64,000 bases of DNA from the NCBI RefSeq assembly GCF_004339665.1, contig NZ_SMMU01000004.1, forward strand, positions 163,597-227,596, given 5' to 3'. How positions within the stretch are numbered: position 1 is the stretch's first letter; the number at the start of each line of letters is the position of its first letter. The position numbers and the translations under genes are program-made. A model generated the notes under the pieces. That model made no database searches. It saw nothing but the letters and a program-made list of their open reading frames with translations, and was not told where the DNA came from. Source of the DNA: Azotobacter chroococcum. Its GTDB lineage: Bacteria > Pseudomonadota > Gammaproteobacteria > Pseudomonadales > Pseudomonadaceae. Below, one piece after another: positions 1 through 9,974 of the stretch.

Positions 1-535
1 TGGCCCAGCCATGCCGGTGCTCGCGGTCCACGGCCAGGCGCTGCAGCACCTGCACCTGGCGTTCGCGGCACAGGGCCTCGAAGTCCTTGAAGGTGCAGAA
101 GTGGATGTTCGGCGTGTTGTACCAGGTGTAGGGCAGGAACTCGGAAACCGGCATCCGCCCCTTGCTCGCCAGGTCCCAGCGGCAGCGCCAGTGGCCGAAG
201 TTGGGAAAGGTGATGATGCAGGTGCGGCCGACCCGCAGCATCTCCTCGAGGATGCGATCCGGGTAGTGCACGGCCTGCAGCGCCTGGGTCATCACCACCA
301 CGTCGAAGCTGTCGCTGGCGAGGTTGCCGAGGCCCTTGTCGAGGTCCTGCTCGATCACGTTGATGCCCTTGTCGAGGCAGGCGGCGATGTTCTGCGGGTC
401 GATCTCCAGGCCGTAGCCGCTGACCTCCTTGTGCTCGCGCAGCCGGGCCAGCAGCTCGCCGTCGCCGCAGCCGAGGTCGAGCACCCGGCTGCCGGCGGGA
501 ATCCACTCTTGGATGATGTCCAGATCGGCTCTCAT
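1..535 (-). CDS. metW: MetW, methionine biosynthesis protein (partial, C-terminus outside the window)
   Basis: Class I SAM-methyltransferase-like protein that works with MetX in methionine biosynthesis in Pseudomonas-type bacteria. The reading frame begins with an ATG whose complement lies at 533-535 and stays open to the window edge, giving about 178 of the roughly 195 residues usual for the family. The N-terminus carries the nucleotide-binding motif VLDLGCGDGELLARL, followed by GLEIDPQNI and a conserved FPNFGHWR segment. It starts 7 bases after the metX stop codon, so the two are very likely co-transcribed. Identification rests on motif recognition and on the metX-metW pairing, which is a strong family signature. 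Only the last twenty or so residues are missing. Confidence 0.93.
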   Translation of the reverse strand, partial: MRADLDIIQEWIPAGSRVLDLGCGDGELLARLREHKEVSGYGLEIDPQNIAACLDKGINVIEQDLDKGLGNLASDSFDVVVMTQALQAVHYPDRILEEMLRVGRTCIITFPNFGHWRCRWDLASKGRMPVSEFLPYTWYNTPNIHFCTFKDFEALCRERQVQVLQRLAVDREHRHGWA

Positions 536-542
536 GGGCGTG

Positions 543-1676
543 TCATACCGCGATTCGGTTCATGTAGCTGCGAAATCCCTGCAGGTAGCGGGGAATCGGT
601 ATCAGGAAGGCGTCGTGGCCCTGCGGCGCGTCGATTTCCAGGTAGCTGACGTTCTTGCCGGCGGCGATCAGCGCGTCGACGATCTCCCGCGAGCGGGCCG
701 GCGAGAAGCGCCAGTCGGTGGTGAAGGACATCAGGCAGAAGTCGGCCCGGGCCGCCGCCAGGGTCCTGGCCAGGTCGTCGCCGTGGGCGGCGGCGGGGTC
801 GAAGTAGTCCAGCGCCTTGGTCATCAGCAGGTAGGTGTTGGCGTCGAAGCGCCCGGAGAACTCCTCGCCCTGGTAGCGCAGGTAGCTCTCCACCTGGAAC
901 TCGACGCTGTGGAAGTCGTAGTTGAGCTGGTCGGTCTTCAGCTCGCGGCCGAATTTCTCGCCCATGGCGTCGTCCGACAGGTAGGTGATGTGGCCGACCA
1001 TGCGCGCCAGCATCAGGCCGCGCTTGGGGATCACCCCGTGCTCCTGGAAATGCCCGCCGTGGAAGTCCGGATCGGAGAGGATCGCCTGGCGTGCCACCTC
1101 GTTGAAGGCGATGTTCTGCGCCGACAGCTTGGGCGCCGAGGCGATCGCCAGGCAGTGGCGGACCCGTTCGGGATAGCTGATGGTCCACTGCAGGGCCTGC
1201 ATGCCGCCGAGGCTGCCGCCGACCACCGCGGCCCACTGCTGGATGCCCAGGGCATCGGCCAGGCGCGCCTGGCTGTGCACCCAGTCCTCCACCGTCACCA
1301 CCGGAAAGTCCGCGCCGTAGGGGCGGGCGGTCGCCGGGTTGAGGCTGCCGGGGCCGGTGGAGCCGTTGCAGCCGCCGAGGTTGTTCAGGCTGACGACGAA
1401 GAAGCGGCGGGTGTCGATGGGCTTGCCGGGGCCGATGCAGCTGTCCCACCAGCCGGGCTTGCGCTCCTCGGGGCTGTGGTAGCCGGCGGCATGGTGATGG
1501 CCGGACAGGGCGTGACAGATCAGCACCGCATTGCTGCGTGCCGCGTTGAGTTCGCCGTAGGTTTCATAGACCAGTTCGTAGTCGCTCAGACTGCGTCCGC
1601 AGGCGAGCATCAGCGGTTCGCTGAAGTGCAGCATCTGCGGGCGAACCAGACCGACAGAATCTTCGGGAAAAGCCAA
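543..1676 (-). CDS. metX: Homoserine O-acyltransferase MetX
   Basis: Alpha/beta-hydrolase-fold enzyme that acylates homoserine (succinyl- or acetyl-CoA), the first committed step of methionine synthesis; cytoplasmic. The nucleophile elbow GGSLGGMQ, the TDWRFSP segment with the catalytic Asp and the GHDAFL segment with the catalytic His are all present. The start is uncertain. Homology to known Pseudomonas MetX (MPxxFPxDSVGLV) places the N-terminus at a CTG (1680-1682). The nearest recognised start codon is a TTG at 1674-1676 with AGGGG 7-8 bases upstream, chosen here. An in-frame ATG at 1727 with a weak GGA would add 17 residues. Pairs with metW downstream. Whether it uses succinyl- or acetyl-CoA cannot be decided by eye. 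Confidence 0.93.
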   Translation of the reverse strand: MAFPEDSVGLVRPQMLHFSEPLMLACGRSLSDYELVYETYGELNAARSNAVLICHALSGHHHAAGYHSPEERKPGWWDSCIGPGKPIDTRRFFVVSLNNLGGCNGSTGPGSLNPATARPYGADFPVVTVEDWVHSQARLADALGIQQWAAVVGGSLGGMQALQWTISYPERVRHCLAIASAPKLSAQNIAFNEVARQAILSDPDFHGGHFQEHGVIPKRGLMLARMVGHITYLSDDAMGEKFGRELKTDQLNYDFHSVEFQVESYLRYQGEEFSGRFDANTYLLMTKALDYFDPAAAHGDDLARTLAAARADFCLMSFTTDWRFSPARSREIVDALIAAGKNVSYLEIDAPQGHDAFLIPIPRYLQGFRSYMNRIAV

Positions 1677-1836
1677 TGGCAGGCCCCTGCTCTTGCAAAA
1701 AAGAGGCGCCAGTCTAGGGCCTGTCATCGATTATTTCCACGCTTGCGTTGCCGCCTGAAGGTCGCCCGGGCAAGGCGCTGCCTGCCGGCAAGGGTCATGC
1801 CCTTGGCAAGGGCTGCAACACCACACCGGCCGCGGC

Positions 1837-2136
1837 TCAGGCGCCCGGCCGCGGGGTGAGGCCGGGCAGCGCGGGAAGCTGCCGCGGCTGGCGGATGCGT
1901 ACCCGCTTCTGGCGGTTCAACTCGCCGCTTTCCAGGCTCACCTGGCTCTTCGGCACGCCGAAGGCGCCGGCGAGGAAGGCCAGCAGATGGGCGTTGGCCT
2001 TGCCCTCCACCGGCGGGGCGGTGAGGCGGATCTTCAGGCGCTCGCCGTGCAGCCCGGCGAATTCGTCCTTGCTGGCCTTGGGCTGCAGATGGCAGGCGAG
2101 GATCAGGTCCTCGCCGTCCCAACGGAACCAGCTCAT
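1837..2136 (-). CDS. yggU: DUF167/YggU family protein
   Basis: Small basic protein of 99 residues belonging to the YggU (DUF167) family, whose function is not established. Family features visible are the KASKDEFAGLHGERLKIRL segment and the APPVEGKANAHLL motif typical of the fold. The C-terminus runs into a proline-rich tail. The ATG overlaps the stop codon of yggT by one base (TGATG), so the two are translationally coupled, as in other Pseudomonas. No catalytic residues are known. The call is secure as a family assignment only. Confidence 0.88.
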   Translation of the reverse strand: MSWFRWDGEDLILACHLQPKASKDEFAGLHGERLKIRLTAPPVEGKANAHLLAFLAGAFGVPKSQVSLESGELNRQKRVRIRQPRQLPALPGLTPRPGA

Positions 2137-2729
2137 CAGAGAAAGGGGCTGAGCGCGCGCGGCATGCCGCTCATGGCGGCGAGGTTGTTGATCACCAGCA
2201 TGTCGACCAGGTTCAGCGCGATGAACGCGAAGATCGGCGAGATGTCCAGCCCGCCGAGGTTCGGCAGGATACGGCGGATCGGCGACAGCAGGGGCTCGCA
2301 GATCTGGTTGACCAGCTGCGCGGCCGGGTTGTAGCTGCTGGGGGCGACCCAGGAGAGGATCACGCTGACGATCAGGGCGAAGAAGAACACCTTGAGAAAC
2401 AGCGAGGTGACGCCGATCGCCGACCAGAGCAGCAGCGGCAGCAGATAGCCGCCGACGCCGTAGCCCATCAGCAGCAGGACGCCGATCATCAGCGCCAGCT
2501 GGACCAGGATGGCCAGCACCAGGGAGGCGAAGTCCAGCCCGCCGAAGCCGGGCACGACCCGCCGCAGCGGCTTGAGCAGCGGCTGGGTGGCCTTGACCAC
2601 GAATTGGCTGAGGGGGTTGTAGAAGTCGGCGCGCACCAGCTGGAGGATGAAGCGCAGCAGGACGATCAGCAGGTAGAGGCTGCCGAGGGTCTGCACGAGG
2701 TAGATGACCGCAGTGTTCATTCCATTCAT
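2136..2729 (-). CDS. yggT: YggT family integral membrane protein
   Basis: 197-residue inner-membrane protein with two tandem YGGT (YCF19-like) repeats. Each has a hydrophobic segment, an F/SYNP(L/A)xQ motif and a PLL..(L/I)RR(V/I)(V/L)P motif, at about residues 36-60 and 133-160, followed by another membrane segment. The family has been linked to osmotic tolerance and cell-envelope organisation, but the role is not firmly known. The start at 2729 is chosen because GGAG lies 8 bases upstream; a second ATG three codons in (2720) has poorer spacing. Sits 12 bases after proC and is coupled to yggU. Confidence 0.9.
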   Translation of the reverse strand: MNGMNTAVIYLVQTLGSLYLLIVLLRFILQLVRADFYNPLSQFVVKATQPLLKPLRRVVPGFGGLDFASLVLAILVQLALMIGVLLLMGYGVGGYLLPLLLWSAIGVTSLFLKVFFFALIVSVILSWVAPSSYNPAAQLVNQICEPLLSPIRRILPNLGGLDISPIFAFIALNLVDMLVINNLAAMSGMPRALSPFL

Positions 2730-2741
2730 CGGGTAGGCTCC

Positions 2742-3560
2742 TTATCGGCCCAGCTGTTCGGCCAGTTCGGCGGAGCGTCGGGCAGCGGCGTCCAGCGCCT
2801 GCTGCACCAGGGCTTCGAAACCGCCGGCCTGGAAGGTGTTGATTGCCGCCTCGGTGGTGCCGTTCGGCGAGGTCACCCGGCGGCGCAGTTCGGCGGCGTC
2901 GACGCCGCTTTCGGTGGCCATGCGCGCGGCGCCCAGGGCGGTCTGCAGGGTCAGCTGCGCGGCGGTTTCGTGCGGCAGGCCGAGACGCTCGCCGGCGGCG
3001 GTCATGGCCTCCATGAGCAGGAAGAAATAGGCCGGGCCGCTGCCGGAGACGGCGGTCACCGCATCGATCAGACGTTCCTCGTCGAGCCACAGGGCGAGGC
3101 CGACCGCACCGAGCAGCTGTTCGGCCTGCTGGCGCTGGGCCGCGGACACCCGGGGGTTGGCGAACAGGCCGCTGACGCCCTGGCGCAGCAGCGCCGGGGT
3201 GTTCGGCATGCAGCGCACCACGGGGCGCTCGCCCAGCCAGGCTTCGAGGCTGGCGCAGGTGATGCCGGCGGCGATGGAGACGATCACTTGTTCCGGACGC
3301 AGGTGGATGGCGAGCGCCTGGCAGACCGCCTTCATCACCTGTGGCTTGACCGCCAGCACCACCACGTCGGCGCCGGCGGCGGCTTCGGCGTTGTCGGCGA
3401 ACAGCTCGATGCCGTGCTCGGCGGCGATGAGGGCGCGCCGCTCGGCGCCCGGGTCGCTGGCGCGGATCGCGGTGGCCGGCAGGCCCTGGGCGCGCAGCCC
3501 GCCGATCAGGCTGGCGGCCATGTTGCCGGCGCCGATGAAGGCGATGCGGGTGTCACTCAT
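2742..3560 (-). CDS. proC: Pyrroline-5-carboxylate reductase ProC
   Basis: Catalyses the last step of proline synthesis, NAD(P)H-dependent reduction of pyrroline-5-carboxylate; cytoplasmic and usually a decamer. The N-terminal Rossmann fold starts with IAFIGAGNMA, and the C-terminal dimerisation domain contains the AVSGSGPAYFF motif and VTSPNGTTEAA, both diagnostic. At 272 residues it has the normal family length. It is flanked by yggS upstream (17-base gap) and yggT downstream on the same strand, which is the conserved yggS-proC-yggT arrangement of gammaproteobacteria and suggests one operon. Confidence 0.97.
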   Translation of the reverse strand: MSDTRIAFIGAGNMAASLIGGLRAQGLPATAIRASDPGAERRALIAAEHGIELFADNAEAAAGADVVVLAVKPQVMKAVCQALAIHLRPEQVIVSIAAGITCASLEAWLGERPVVRCMPNTPALLRQGVSGLFANPRVSAAQRQQAEQLLGAVGLALWLDEERLIDAVTAVSGSGPAYFFLLMEAMTAAGERLGLPHETAAQLTLQTALGAARMATESGVDAAELRRRVTSPNGTTEAAINTFQAGGFEALVQQALDAAARRSAELAEQLGR

Positions 3561-3577
3561 GAGGGACTTTCCTTTAT

Positions 3578-4270
3578 CTAGCGGGAAGGCTGCCCGTAGT
3601 CGCGGGCGCCGAACAGGGCGGTGCCGATGCGCACCCAGGTGGCGCCTTCGGCGATGGCGGCCTCCAGGTCGTGGCTCATGCCCATGGAGAGGGTGTCGAG
3701 ATCGAGGCCGAGGCCGTCCTTCAGCTCGCGCAGGCGGGCGAAGGCGGCGCGCTGGGCGGTCGGGTCGTCGGTCGGTTCGGGAATCGCCATCAGTCCGCGC
3801 AGGCGCAGGTTGGGCAGCTCCGCCACGGCGCGGGCGAGTTCCGCCAGTTCCGCGGGCGCGCAGCCGGACTTGCTCGCCTCGCCGCTGACGTTGACCTGCA
3901 GGCAGAGGTTCAGCGGCGGCAGGTCGGTCGGGCGCTGTTCGGACAGGCGCTGGGCGATCTTCAGCCGGTCCACCGCGTGGACCCAGGCGAAATGCTCGGC
4001 GATGGCGCGGGTCTTGTTGGACTGGATCGGCCCGATGAAATGCCAGGTCAGCGCCAGGTCGGCCAGCTCGGCCTGCTTGGCCAGGGCCTCCTGCAGGTAG
4101 TTCTCGCCGAAGTCGCGCTGGCCGCAGGCGAAGGCCTCGCGCAAATCGTTCGCCGGCTTGGTCTTGCTCACGGCCAGCAGCTGCACGTCCTGCGGATCGC
4201 GCCCGGAAGCTTGCGCCGCCTCACGGATACGCGCGCGAACCTTTGCAACACTCTCTGGGATCGTGGACAT
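3578..4270 (-). CDS. yggS: YggS/PLPBP pyridoxal-phosphate homeostasis protein
   Basis: Single-domain PLP-binding protein with a TIM-barrel fold like the N-terminal domain of alanine racemase. It buffers free PLP and influences amino-acid metabolism, without a known catalytic reaction. The PLP-binding lysine is Lys36 in LLAVSKTKP. The motifs DFGENYLQEA, WHFIGPIQSNK and MGMSHDLEAAI are all in place. Length of 230 residues is normal. First gene of the yggS-proC-yggT-yggU run and divergent from pilT across about 70 bases, which must carry both promoters. Confidence 0.96.
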   Translation of the reverse strand: MSTIPESVAKVRARIREAAQASGRDPQDVQLLAVSKTKPANDLREAFACGQRDFGENYLQEALAKQAELADLALTWHFIGPIQSNKTRAIAEHFAWVHAVDRLKIAQRLSEQRPTDLPPLNLCLQVNVSGEASKSGCAPAELAELARAVAELPNLRLRGLMAIPEPTDDPTAQRAAFARLRELKDGLGLDLDTLSMGMSHDLEAAIAEGATWVRIGTALFGARDYGQPSR

Positions 4271-4341
4271 TTGTGCCGTTTCCTGCCCGGGCCGCCGGTT
4301 GTCGCGGCATTCTACCCGCTTGTTTGTGATTGGGGACCCCC

Positions 4342-5376
4342 ATGGACATTACCGAGCTGCTCGCCTTCAGCGCTAAGCAGGGCGCGTCGGACCTGCACCT
4401 CTCCGCCGGTCTGCCGCCGATGATCCGTGTCGACGGCGACGTGCGCCGGATCAACCTGCCGCCGATGGATCACAAGCAGGTGCACGCGCTGATCTACGAC
4501 ATCATGAACGACAAGCAGCGCAAGGATTACGAGGAGTTCCTCGAAACCGACTTCTCCTTCGAGGTGCCGGGCGTGGCGCGCTTCCGGGTCAACGCCTTCA
4601 ACCAGAACCGCGGTGCCGGCGCGGTGTTCCGGACCATTCCGTCGCGCGTTTTGAGCATGGACGACCTGGGGATGGGCGAGGTGTTCAAGAAGATCACCGA
4701 GGTGCCGCGCGGCCTGGTGCTGGTCACCGGCCCCACCGGCTCGGGCAAGTCGACCACCCTGGCGGCCATGCTCGACTACCTGAACGCCAACAAGCACCAC
4801 CACATCCTCACCATCGAGGACCCGATCGAATTCGTCCACGAATCGAAGAAGTGCCTGATCAACCAGCGCGAGGTGCACCGCGACACCCTGGGGTTCGCCG
4901 GGGCGCTGCGTTCGGCGCTGCGCGAGGACCCGGACGTCATCCTGGTCGGCGAGATGCGCGACCTGGAAACCATCCGCCTGGCGCTGACTGCCGCGGAAAC
5001 CGGTCACCTGGTGTTCGGCACCCTGCACACTACCTCGGCGGCCAAGACCATCGACCGGGTGGTCGACGTGTTCCCCGCGGAGGAGAAGTCGATGGTCCGC
5101 TCGATGCTCTCCGAATCGCTGCAGGCGGTGATCTCCCAGACCCTGCTGAAGAAGGTCGGCGGCGGCCGGGTGGCGGCCCACGAGATCATGATCGGCACCC
5201 CGGCGATCCGCAACCTGATCCGCGAGGACAAGGTGGCGCAGATGTACTCGGCGATCCAGACCGGCGGCTCGATTGGCATGCAGACCCTGGACATGTGCCT
5301 GAAGAGCCTGCTGTCCAGGGGCGCGATCACCCGCGAGAACGCCCGCGAGAAGGCGAAGATTCCCGACAACTTCTAA
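4342..5376 (+). CDS. pilT: Type IV pilus retraction ATPase PilT
   Basis: Cytoplasmic hexameric ATPase that powers retraction of type IV pili (twitching motility, phage and DNA uptake). An N-terminal PAS-like domain starts MDITELLAF. Walker A GPTGSGKST has its lysine at residue 136. The Asp box around TIEDPIEF, Walker B VGEMRDLETI and His box GHLVFGTLHT follow. The C-terminal AIRNLIRE motif, specific to PilT and needed for retraction, is present. The ATG at 4342 is taken as the start (344 residues, typical), since the upstream in-frame start at 4330 adds only four residues and breaks the conserved N-terminus. pilU follows 43 bases downstream. Confidence 0.97.
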   Translation: MDITELLAFSAKQGASDLHLSAGLPPMIRVDGDVRRINLPPMDHKQVHALIYDIMNDKQRKDYEEFLETDFSFEVPGVARFRVNAFNQNRGAGAVFRTIPSRVLSMDDLGMGEVFKKITEVPRGLVLVTGPTGSGKSTTLAAMLDYLNANKHHHILTIEDPIEFVHESKKCLINQREVHRDTLGFAGALRSALREDPDVILVGEMRDLETIRLALTAAETGHLVFGTLHTTSAAKTIDRVVDVFPAEEKSMVRSMLSESLQAVISQTLLKKVGGGRVAAHEIMIGTPAIRNLIREDKVAQMYSAIQTGGSIGMQTLDMCLKSLLSRGAITRENAREKAKIPDNF

Positions 5377-5419
5377 GTAAGCGCCGCTTCTTGCGCGGGC
5401 GCGACAGGCGATTACGACC

Positions 5420-6565
5420 ATGGAATTCGAAAAGCTGCTGCGCCTGATGATGGAGAAGGGCGCTTCCGATCTGTTCATCACCGCGGGCATGCCGCCGTCG
5501 ATGAAGCTCAACGGGCGCCTGGTGCCGGTGACCCGCAACCCGCTGTCGCCGGAGCAGGCCCGGGAAACCGTGTTCGCGGTGATGAACGAACAGCAGCGCC
5601 GCGAGTTCGCCGCCTGCCACGAGTGCAACTTCGCCATCAGCGCCCGTGGCATCGGCCGCTTCCGGGTCAGCGCCTTCTACCAGCGCAACCTGGCGGGGAT
5701 GGTGCTGCGGCGCATCGAGACGCGCATCCCGACCTTCGATGAGCTCCAGCTGCCCGAGGTACTGCGCGAGCTGTCGATGACCAAGCGCGGCCTGGTGCTG
5801 TTCGTCGGCGCCACCGGCACCGGCAAGTCCACCTCGCTGGCGGCGATGATCGGCTATCGCAACCAGAACAGCAGCGGCCACATCATCTCCATCGAGGACC
5901 CGATCGAGTTCATCCACCAGCACCAGGGCTGCATCGTCACCCAGCGCGAGGTGGGCATCGACACCGAGTCCTTCGAGGTGGCGCTGAAGAACACCCTGCG
6001 CCAGGCGCCGGACGTGATCATGGTCGGCGAGATCCGCACCCGCGAAACCATGGACTACGCGGTGGCCTTCGCCGAGACCGGCCACCTGTGCCTGGCCACC
6101 CTGCATGCCAACAACGCCAACCAGGCGCTCGACCGGATCATCAACTTCTTCCCCGCCGACCGTCACCACCAGGTGTGGATGGACCTGTCGCTGAACCTGC
6201 GCGCCATCGTCGCCCAGCAGCTGATCCCGACGCCGGACGGCAAGGGGCGCCGGGCGGTGATCGAGGTGCTGATCAATACCCCGCTGGTCGCCGACCTGAT
6301 CCGCAAGGGCGAGGTCCACGAGCTCAAGGCGGTGATGAAGCGCTCCACCGAACAGGGCATGCAGACCTTCGACCAGGCGCTGTACCAGCTCTACAGCCAG
6401 GGCGAGATCACCTACGAGGAAGCCCTGCGCCACGCCGACTCGGCCAACGACCTGCGCCTGATGATCAAGCTGGAGTCGGAGACCGACAGCCGGCACCTGG
6501 AGAGCGTGGCCGACGGGCTCAGCCTGCAGGCCAGCGAGGAGGACACCGGCCGGCGCATGCGCTGA
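5420..6565 (+). CDS. pilU: Type IV pilus retraction ATPase PilU
   Basis: PilT paralogue that assists PilT-dependent pilus retraction. It keeps Walker A GATGTGKST (lysine 136), SIEDPIEF, Walker B VGEIRTRETM and GHLCLATLHANN. At the place of the PilT AIRNLIRE motif it has TPLVADLIRKGEV, which is typical of PilU. 381 residues, with a C-terminal extension of about 35 residues relative to PilT. Almost certainly co-transcribed with pilT. Confidence 0.96.
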   Translation: MEFEKLLRLMMEKGASDLFITAGMPPSMKLNGRLVPVTRNPLSPEQARETVFAVMNEQQRREFAACHECNFAISARGIGRFRVSAFYQRNLAGMVLRRIETRIPTFDELQLPEVLRELSMTKRGLVLFVGATGTGKSTSLAAMIGYRNQNSSGHIISIEDPIEFIHQHQGCIVTQREVGIDTESFEVALKNTLRQAPDVIMVGEIRTRETMDYAVAFAETGHLCLATLHANNANQALDRIINFFPADRHHQVWMDLSLNLRAIVAQQLIPTPDGKGRRAVIEVLINTPLVADLIRKGEVHELKAVMKRSTEQGMQTFDQALYQLYSQGEITYEEALRHADSANDLRLMIKLESETDSRHLESVADGLSLQASEEDTGRRMR

Positions 6566-6646
6566 AGGGCCGGAGCTGCCGCAGGGCAGGGTCCTTGCCG
6601 TCGCGGCCGCCTTCGCCCATCCTGAATGTCTTTCGGGAGATTCGTC

Positions 6647-7048
6647 ATGCAGCTTCAGGACACCCACAGCAAGCTCATCGGCTACCTGCTGTGGATCTTC
6701 GGCTTTCTCGGCGCGCACCGCTTCTACTACGGCCGTCCGCTGACCGGGACGATCTGGTTCTTCACCCTCGGCCTGCTCGGCATCGGCTGGCTGATCGACC
6801 TGTTCCTGATCCCGTCGATGGACCGCGAGGCGGACCTGCGCTTTCATGCCGGCTCCACCGACTACAACATCGCCTGGCTGCTGCTGACCTTCCTCGGCGT
6901 CTTCGGCGTGCACCGCATGTACCTGGGCAAGTGGCTGACCGGCCTGCTCTACCTGCTGACCGGTGGCCTGTTCCTGATCGGCGTGCTCTACGACTTCTGG
7001 ACGCTGAACGAGCAGGTATCCCTGCGCAACGCCCAACGGAGCTATTGA
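6647..7048 (+). CDS. Membrane protein with two tandem TM2 domains
   Basis: 133-residue membrane protein built from two TM2 modules. Each has a GxxGxHRxYxG turn (GFLGAHRFYYGRPLTG and GVFGVHRMYLGKWLTG) between two hydrophobic helices and ends with an acidic DLF/DFW segment, giving about four membrane segments. TM2 proteins have no established bacterial function. The start at 6647 is chosen because GGAG lies 8 bases upstream; an earlier in-frame ATG at 6626 would add seven polar residues. Lies between pilU and the convergent pyrX, a slot occupied by other genes in P. aeruginosa. A strong hairpin follows the stop. Confidence 0.85.
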   Translation: MQLQDTHSKLIGYLLWIFGFLGAHRFYYGRPLTGTIWFFTLGLLGIGWLIDLFLIPSMDREADLRFHAGSTDYNIAWLLLTFLGVFGVHRMYLGKWLTGLLYLLTGGLFLIGVLYDFWTLNEQVSLRNAQRSY

Positions 7049-7058
7049 TCCCCACAAA

Positions 7059-7088
7059 GACGAGGCCCGCCGGTTGGCGGGCCTCGTC
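7059..7088. terminator. Bidirectional terminator hairpin between the TM2 gene and pyrX
   Basis: Perfect 13-bp inverted repeat (GACGAGGCCCGCC with its complement) around a GGTT loop, located between two convergent genes. On the minus strand the stem is followed by TTTGTGG; on the plus strand there is no T run. Best read as a shared terminator that is more canonical for pyrX. Confidence 0.75.
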
Positions 7089-7114
7089 GTCGTGCGGGCG
7101 CTGCGCAGGCAGCC

Positions 7115-8385
7115 TCAGGCCTGGTAGCTGATCCGCCCGTCGAGCAGGGTGTAGCGCACCGCGCCGGGCAGGACGTGGCCGATGAACGGGCAGTTGCGGC
7201 CCTTGGACAGCCAGTGCTCGCCGGCCAGGGTGGCGGCCTCCGGGTCGAACAGCACCAGGTCGGCCGGGGCGCCGGCCGCGAGGCTCCCGGCTGGCAGGCG
7301 CAGGGCCTGGGCCGGGCCGTGGGTGAGGCGGGCGAGCAGGGTCGGCAGGTCGAGCACGCCTTCCTGGACCAGGCTCAGGGCCAGCGGCAGCAGCAGTTCG
7401 ACGCTGCTGATTCCGGGCTCGGTGGCGCCGAACGGGGCCAGCTTGGCATCCGGCTCGTGGGGCTGGTGGTGGCTGGCGATGGCCTGGATGGTGCCGTTCC
7501 TGACCGCCTCGCGCAGGCCGTCGCGGTCGGCGCGCGAACGCAGCGGCGGCTGCACGTGGTAGAGGCTGGAGAAGTCGGCCAGCGCTTCGTCGGTGAGGAT
7601 CAGCTGGTACAGCGCCACGTCGGCGCTCACCGGCAGGCCGCGGGCCTGGGCTTCGGCGATCATCTGCGCGCCGCGAGCGCTGGAGAGCTGGCTGAAGTGG
7701 GCGCGCACGCCGGCCTGCTCGACCAGCAGCAGGTCGCGGGCCAGGGCCACGGTTTCCGCCGTTTCCGGAATGCCCGCCAGTCCCAGGAAGCTGGCCATCG
7801 GCCCTTCGTGGGCGAGGCCGCCCTCGGCGAGGGCGGCGTCCTGGGAGTGGAACACCACGGTCAGGTCGAAGGTGGTGGCGTATTCCAGGGCGCGGCGCAG
7901 GTTGCGGTGGCTGGCGAAGCTGGCCAGGCCGTTGCCGAAGGCGACGCAGCCGGTGTCGCGCAGGGCGACCAGTTCGGCCAGCTGCTCGCCGGCCAGTTCC
8001 CGGGTCAGCGCGCCGACCGGGAAGACCTTGGCGTGGCCGGCTTCGCGGGCGCGGTCGAGGATCAGCTCGACTACCGCCGGGGTGTCCAGCACCGGCTTGG
8101 TCAGCGGCGGGCAGCACAGGCTGGTGACGCCGCCGGCGGCGGCGGCGCGGGTTTCGCTGGCGATGCTGCCCTTGCGGCTGTAGCCGGGCTCGCGCAGGGC
8201 GGCCGACAGGTCGACCAGGCCGGGCGCGGCGATCAGGCCGTGGGCATCGAGGGTCTGCTCGGCTTCGAAGGCGGCCGGCGCCTGGCCGATGGCGGCGATC
8301 CTGCCGTCGGCCAGGTAGAGGTCGGCGACCTGGTCCAGACCGCTGGCCGGGTCGATGACACGGGCGCCGAGGATACGGGTACGCA

Positions 8386-8386
<1 letters not shown>
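7115..8386 (-). CDS. pyrX: Non-catalytic dihydroorotase-like protein (PyrC'/PyrX)
   Basis: 423-residue amidohydrolase-fold protein related to class I dihydroorotase. In Pseudomonas the pyrB-linked homologue is an inactive partner needed to assemble the aspartate carbamoyltransferase dodecamer. The sequence shows this directly: the metal-binding HxH expected just before REPG is replaced (DLSAALREPG), although the surrounding fold motifs (APGLVDL, SRKGSIASETRAAAAGGVTS) are kept. A later segment, VFHSQDAAL, keeps a histidine, but the metal site cannot be complete. The ATG overlaps the pyrB stop by one base (TGATG), implying coupled synthesis and a stoichiometric complex. The true PyrC must be encoded elsewhere. 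Confidence 0.93.
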
Positions 8387-9402
<1,016 letters not shown>

Positions 9403-9420
9403 CGCGAAGGGACTCTTGGG

Positions 9421-9930
9421 TTAGGCGGAGGCAAGGGCCTGGCGCTCGAGGGCGAGCGGTGCGGGGCCGAGCAATTTTACCCGTTCGTCGGGGGCGAGCG
9501 ACAGGGTCTGGCCGACCACGTCCGGACGGATCGGCAGCTCGCGGGCGTCGAGGTCGAGCAGGCAGACCAGGGTCACGCTGGCCGGGCGGCCGTAGTCGAA
9601 CAGTTCGTTGAGGGCGGCGCGCACGGTGCGGCCGGTCATCAGCACGTCGTCGACCAGCACCAGGTGCTGGCCCTCGATCTCGAAGGGCAGCGCGGAGGGG
9701 CGTACCTGCGGGTGCAGGCCGCTCTGGGTGAAGTCGTCGCGGTAGAAGGACACGTCGAGCACGCCCAGCGGCTCCTCGCGGCCGAGGGCCGCCAGCAGCG
9801 CCTGGGCAATCCAGACGCCGCCGGTATGGATGCCGATGAAGCGCGGCGTGTCGATGCGGTGGGTCTGCAGGTGGCGTGTCAGCTCGGTGGCCATCCTGGG
9901 CAGCAGCACGGCGGGATCGGGCAGGGTCAT
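9421..9930 (-). CDS. pyrR: PyrR, pyrimidine regulator / uracil phosphoribosyltransferase
   Basis: Type I phosphoribosyltransferase of 169 residues with the PRPP-binding motif [13 protein letters not shown] and the substrate segment [12 protein letters not shown]. In Gram-positives PyrR binds mRNA to attenuate pyr operons; in Pseudomonas a homologue lies upstream of pyrB and affects pyrimidine gene expression, with uncertain mechanism. Start chosen at the ATG preceded by GGAG at 8 bases. Lies between ruvX and pyrB on the same strand. I see no obvious attenuator in the short gaps on either side. Confidence 0.94.
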   Translation of the reverse strand: MTLPDPAVLLPRMATELTRHLQTHRIDTPRFIGIHTGGVWIAQALLAALGREEPLGVLDVSFYRDDFTQSGLHPQVRPSALPFEIEGQHLVLVDDVLMTGRTVRAALNELFDYGRPASVTLVCLLDLDARELPIRPDVVGQTLSLAPDERVKLLGPAPLALERQALASA

Positions 9931-9974
9931 GGGATGGTCTCCTTGGGTGCGCCGCAGGTCGCGGCGCCGCGGTT

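Noticed and set aside
1788..1804. Short AAGGG...CCCTT hairpin between yggU and metX as a terminator
   Set aside because: Only a 6-bp stem, no T run; not distinguishable from chance in this GC-rich gap.
5327..7057. 576-codon minus-strand ORF across pilU and the TM2 gene
   Set aside because: Opposite frame of well-supported genes; its product shows only Val/His/Gln/Asp bias typical of antisense GC-rich DNA.
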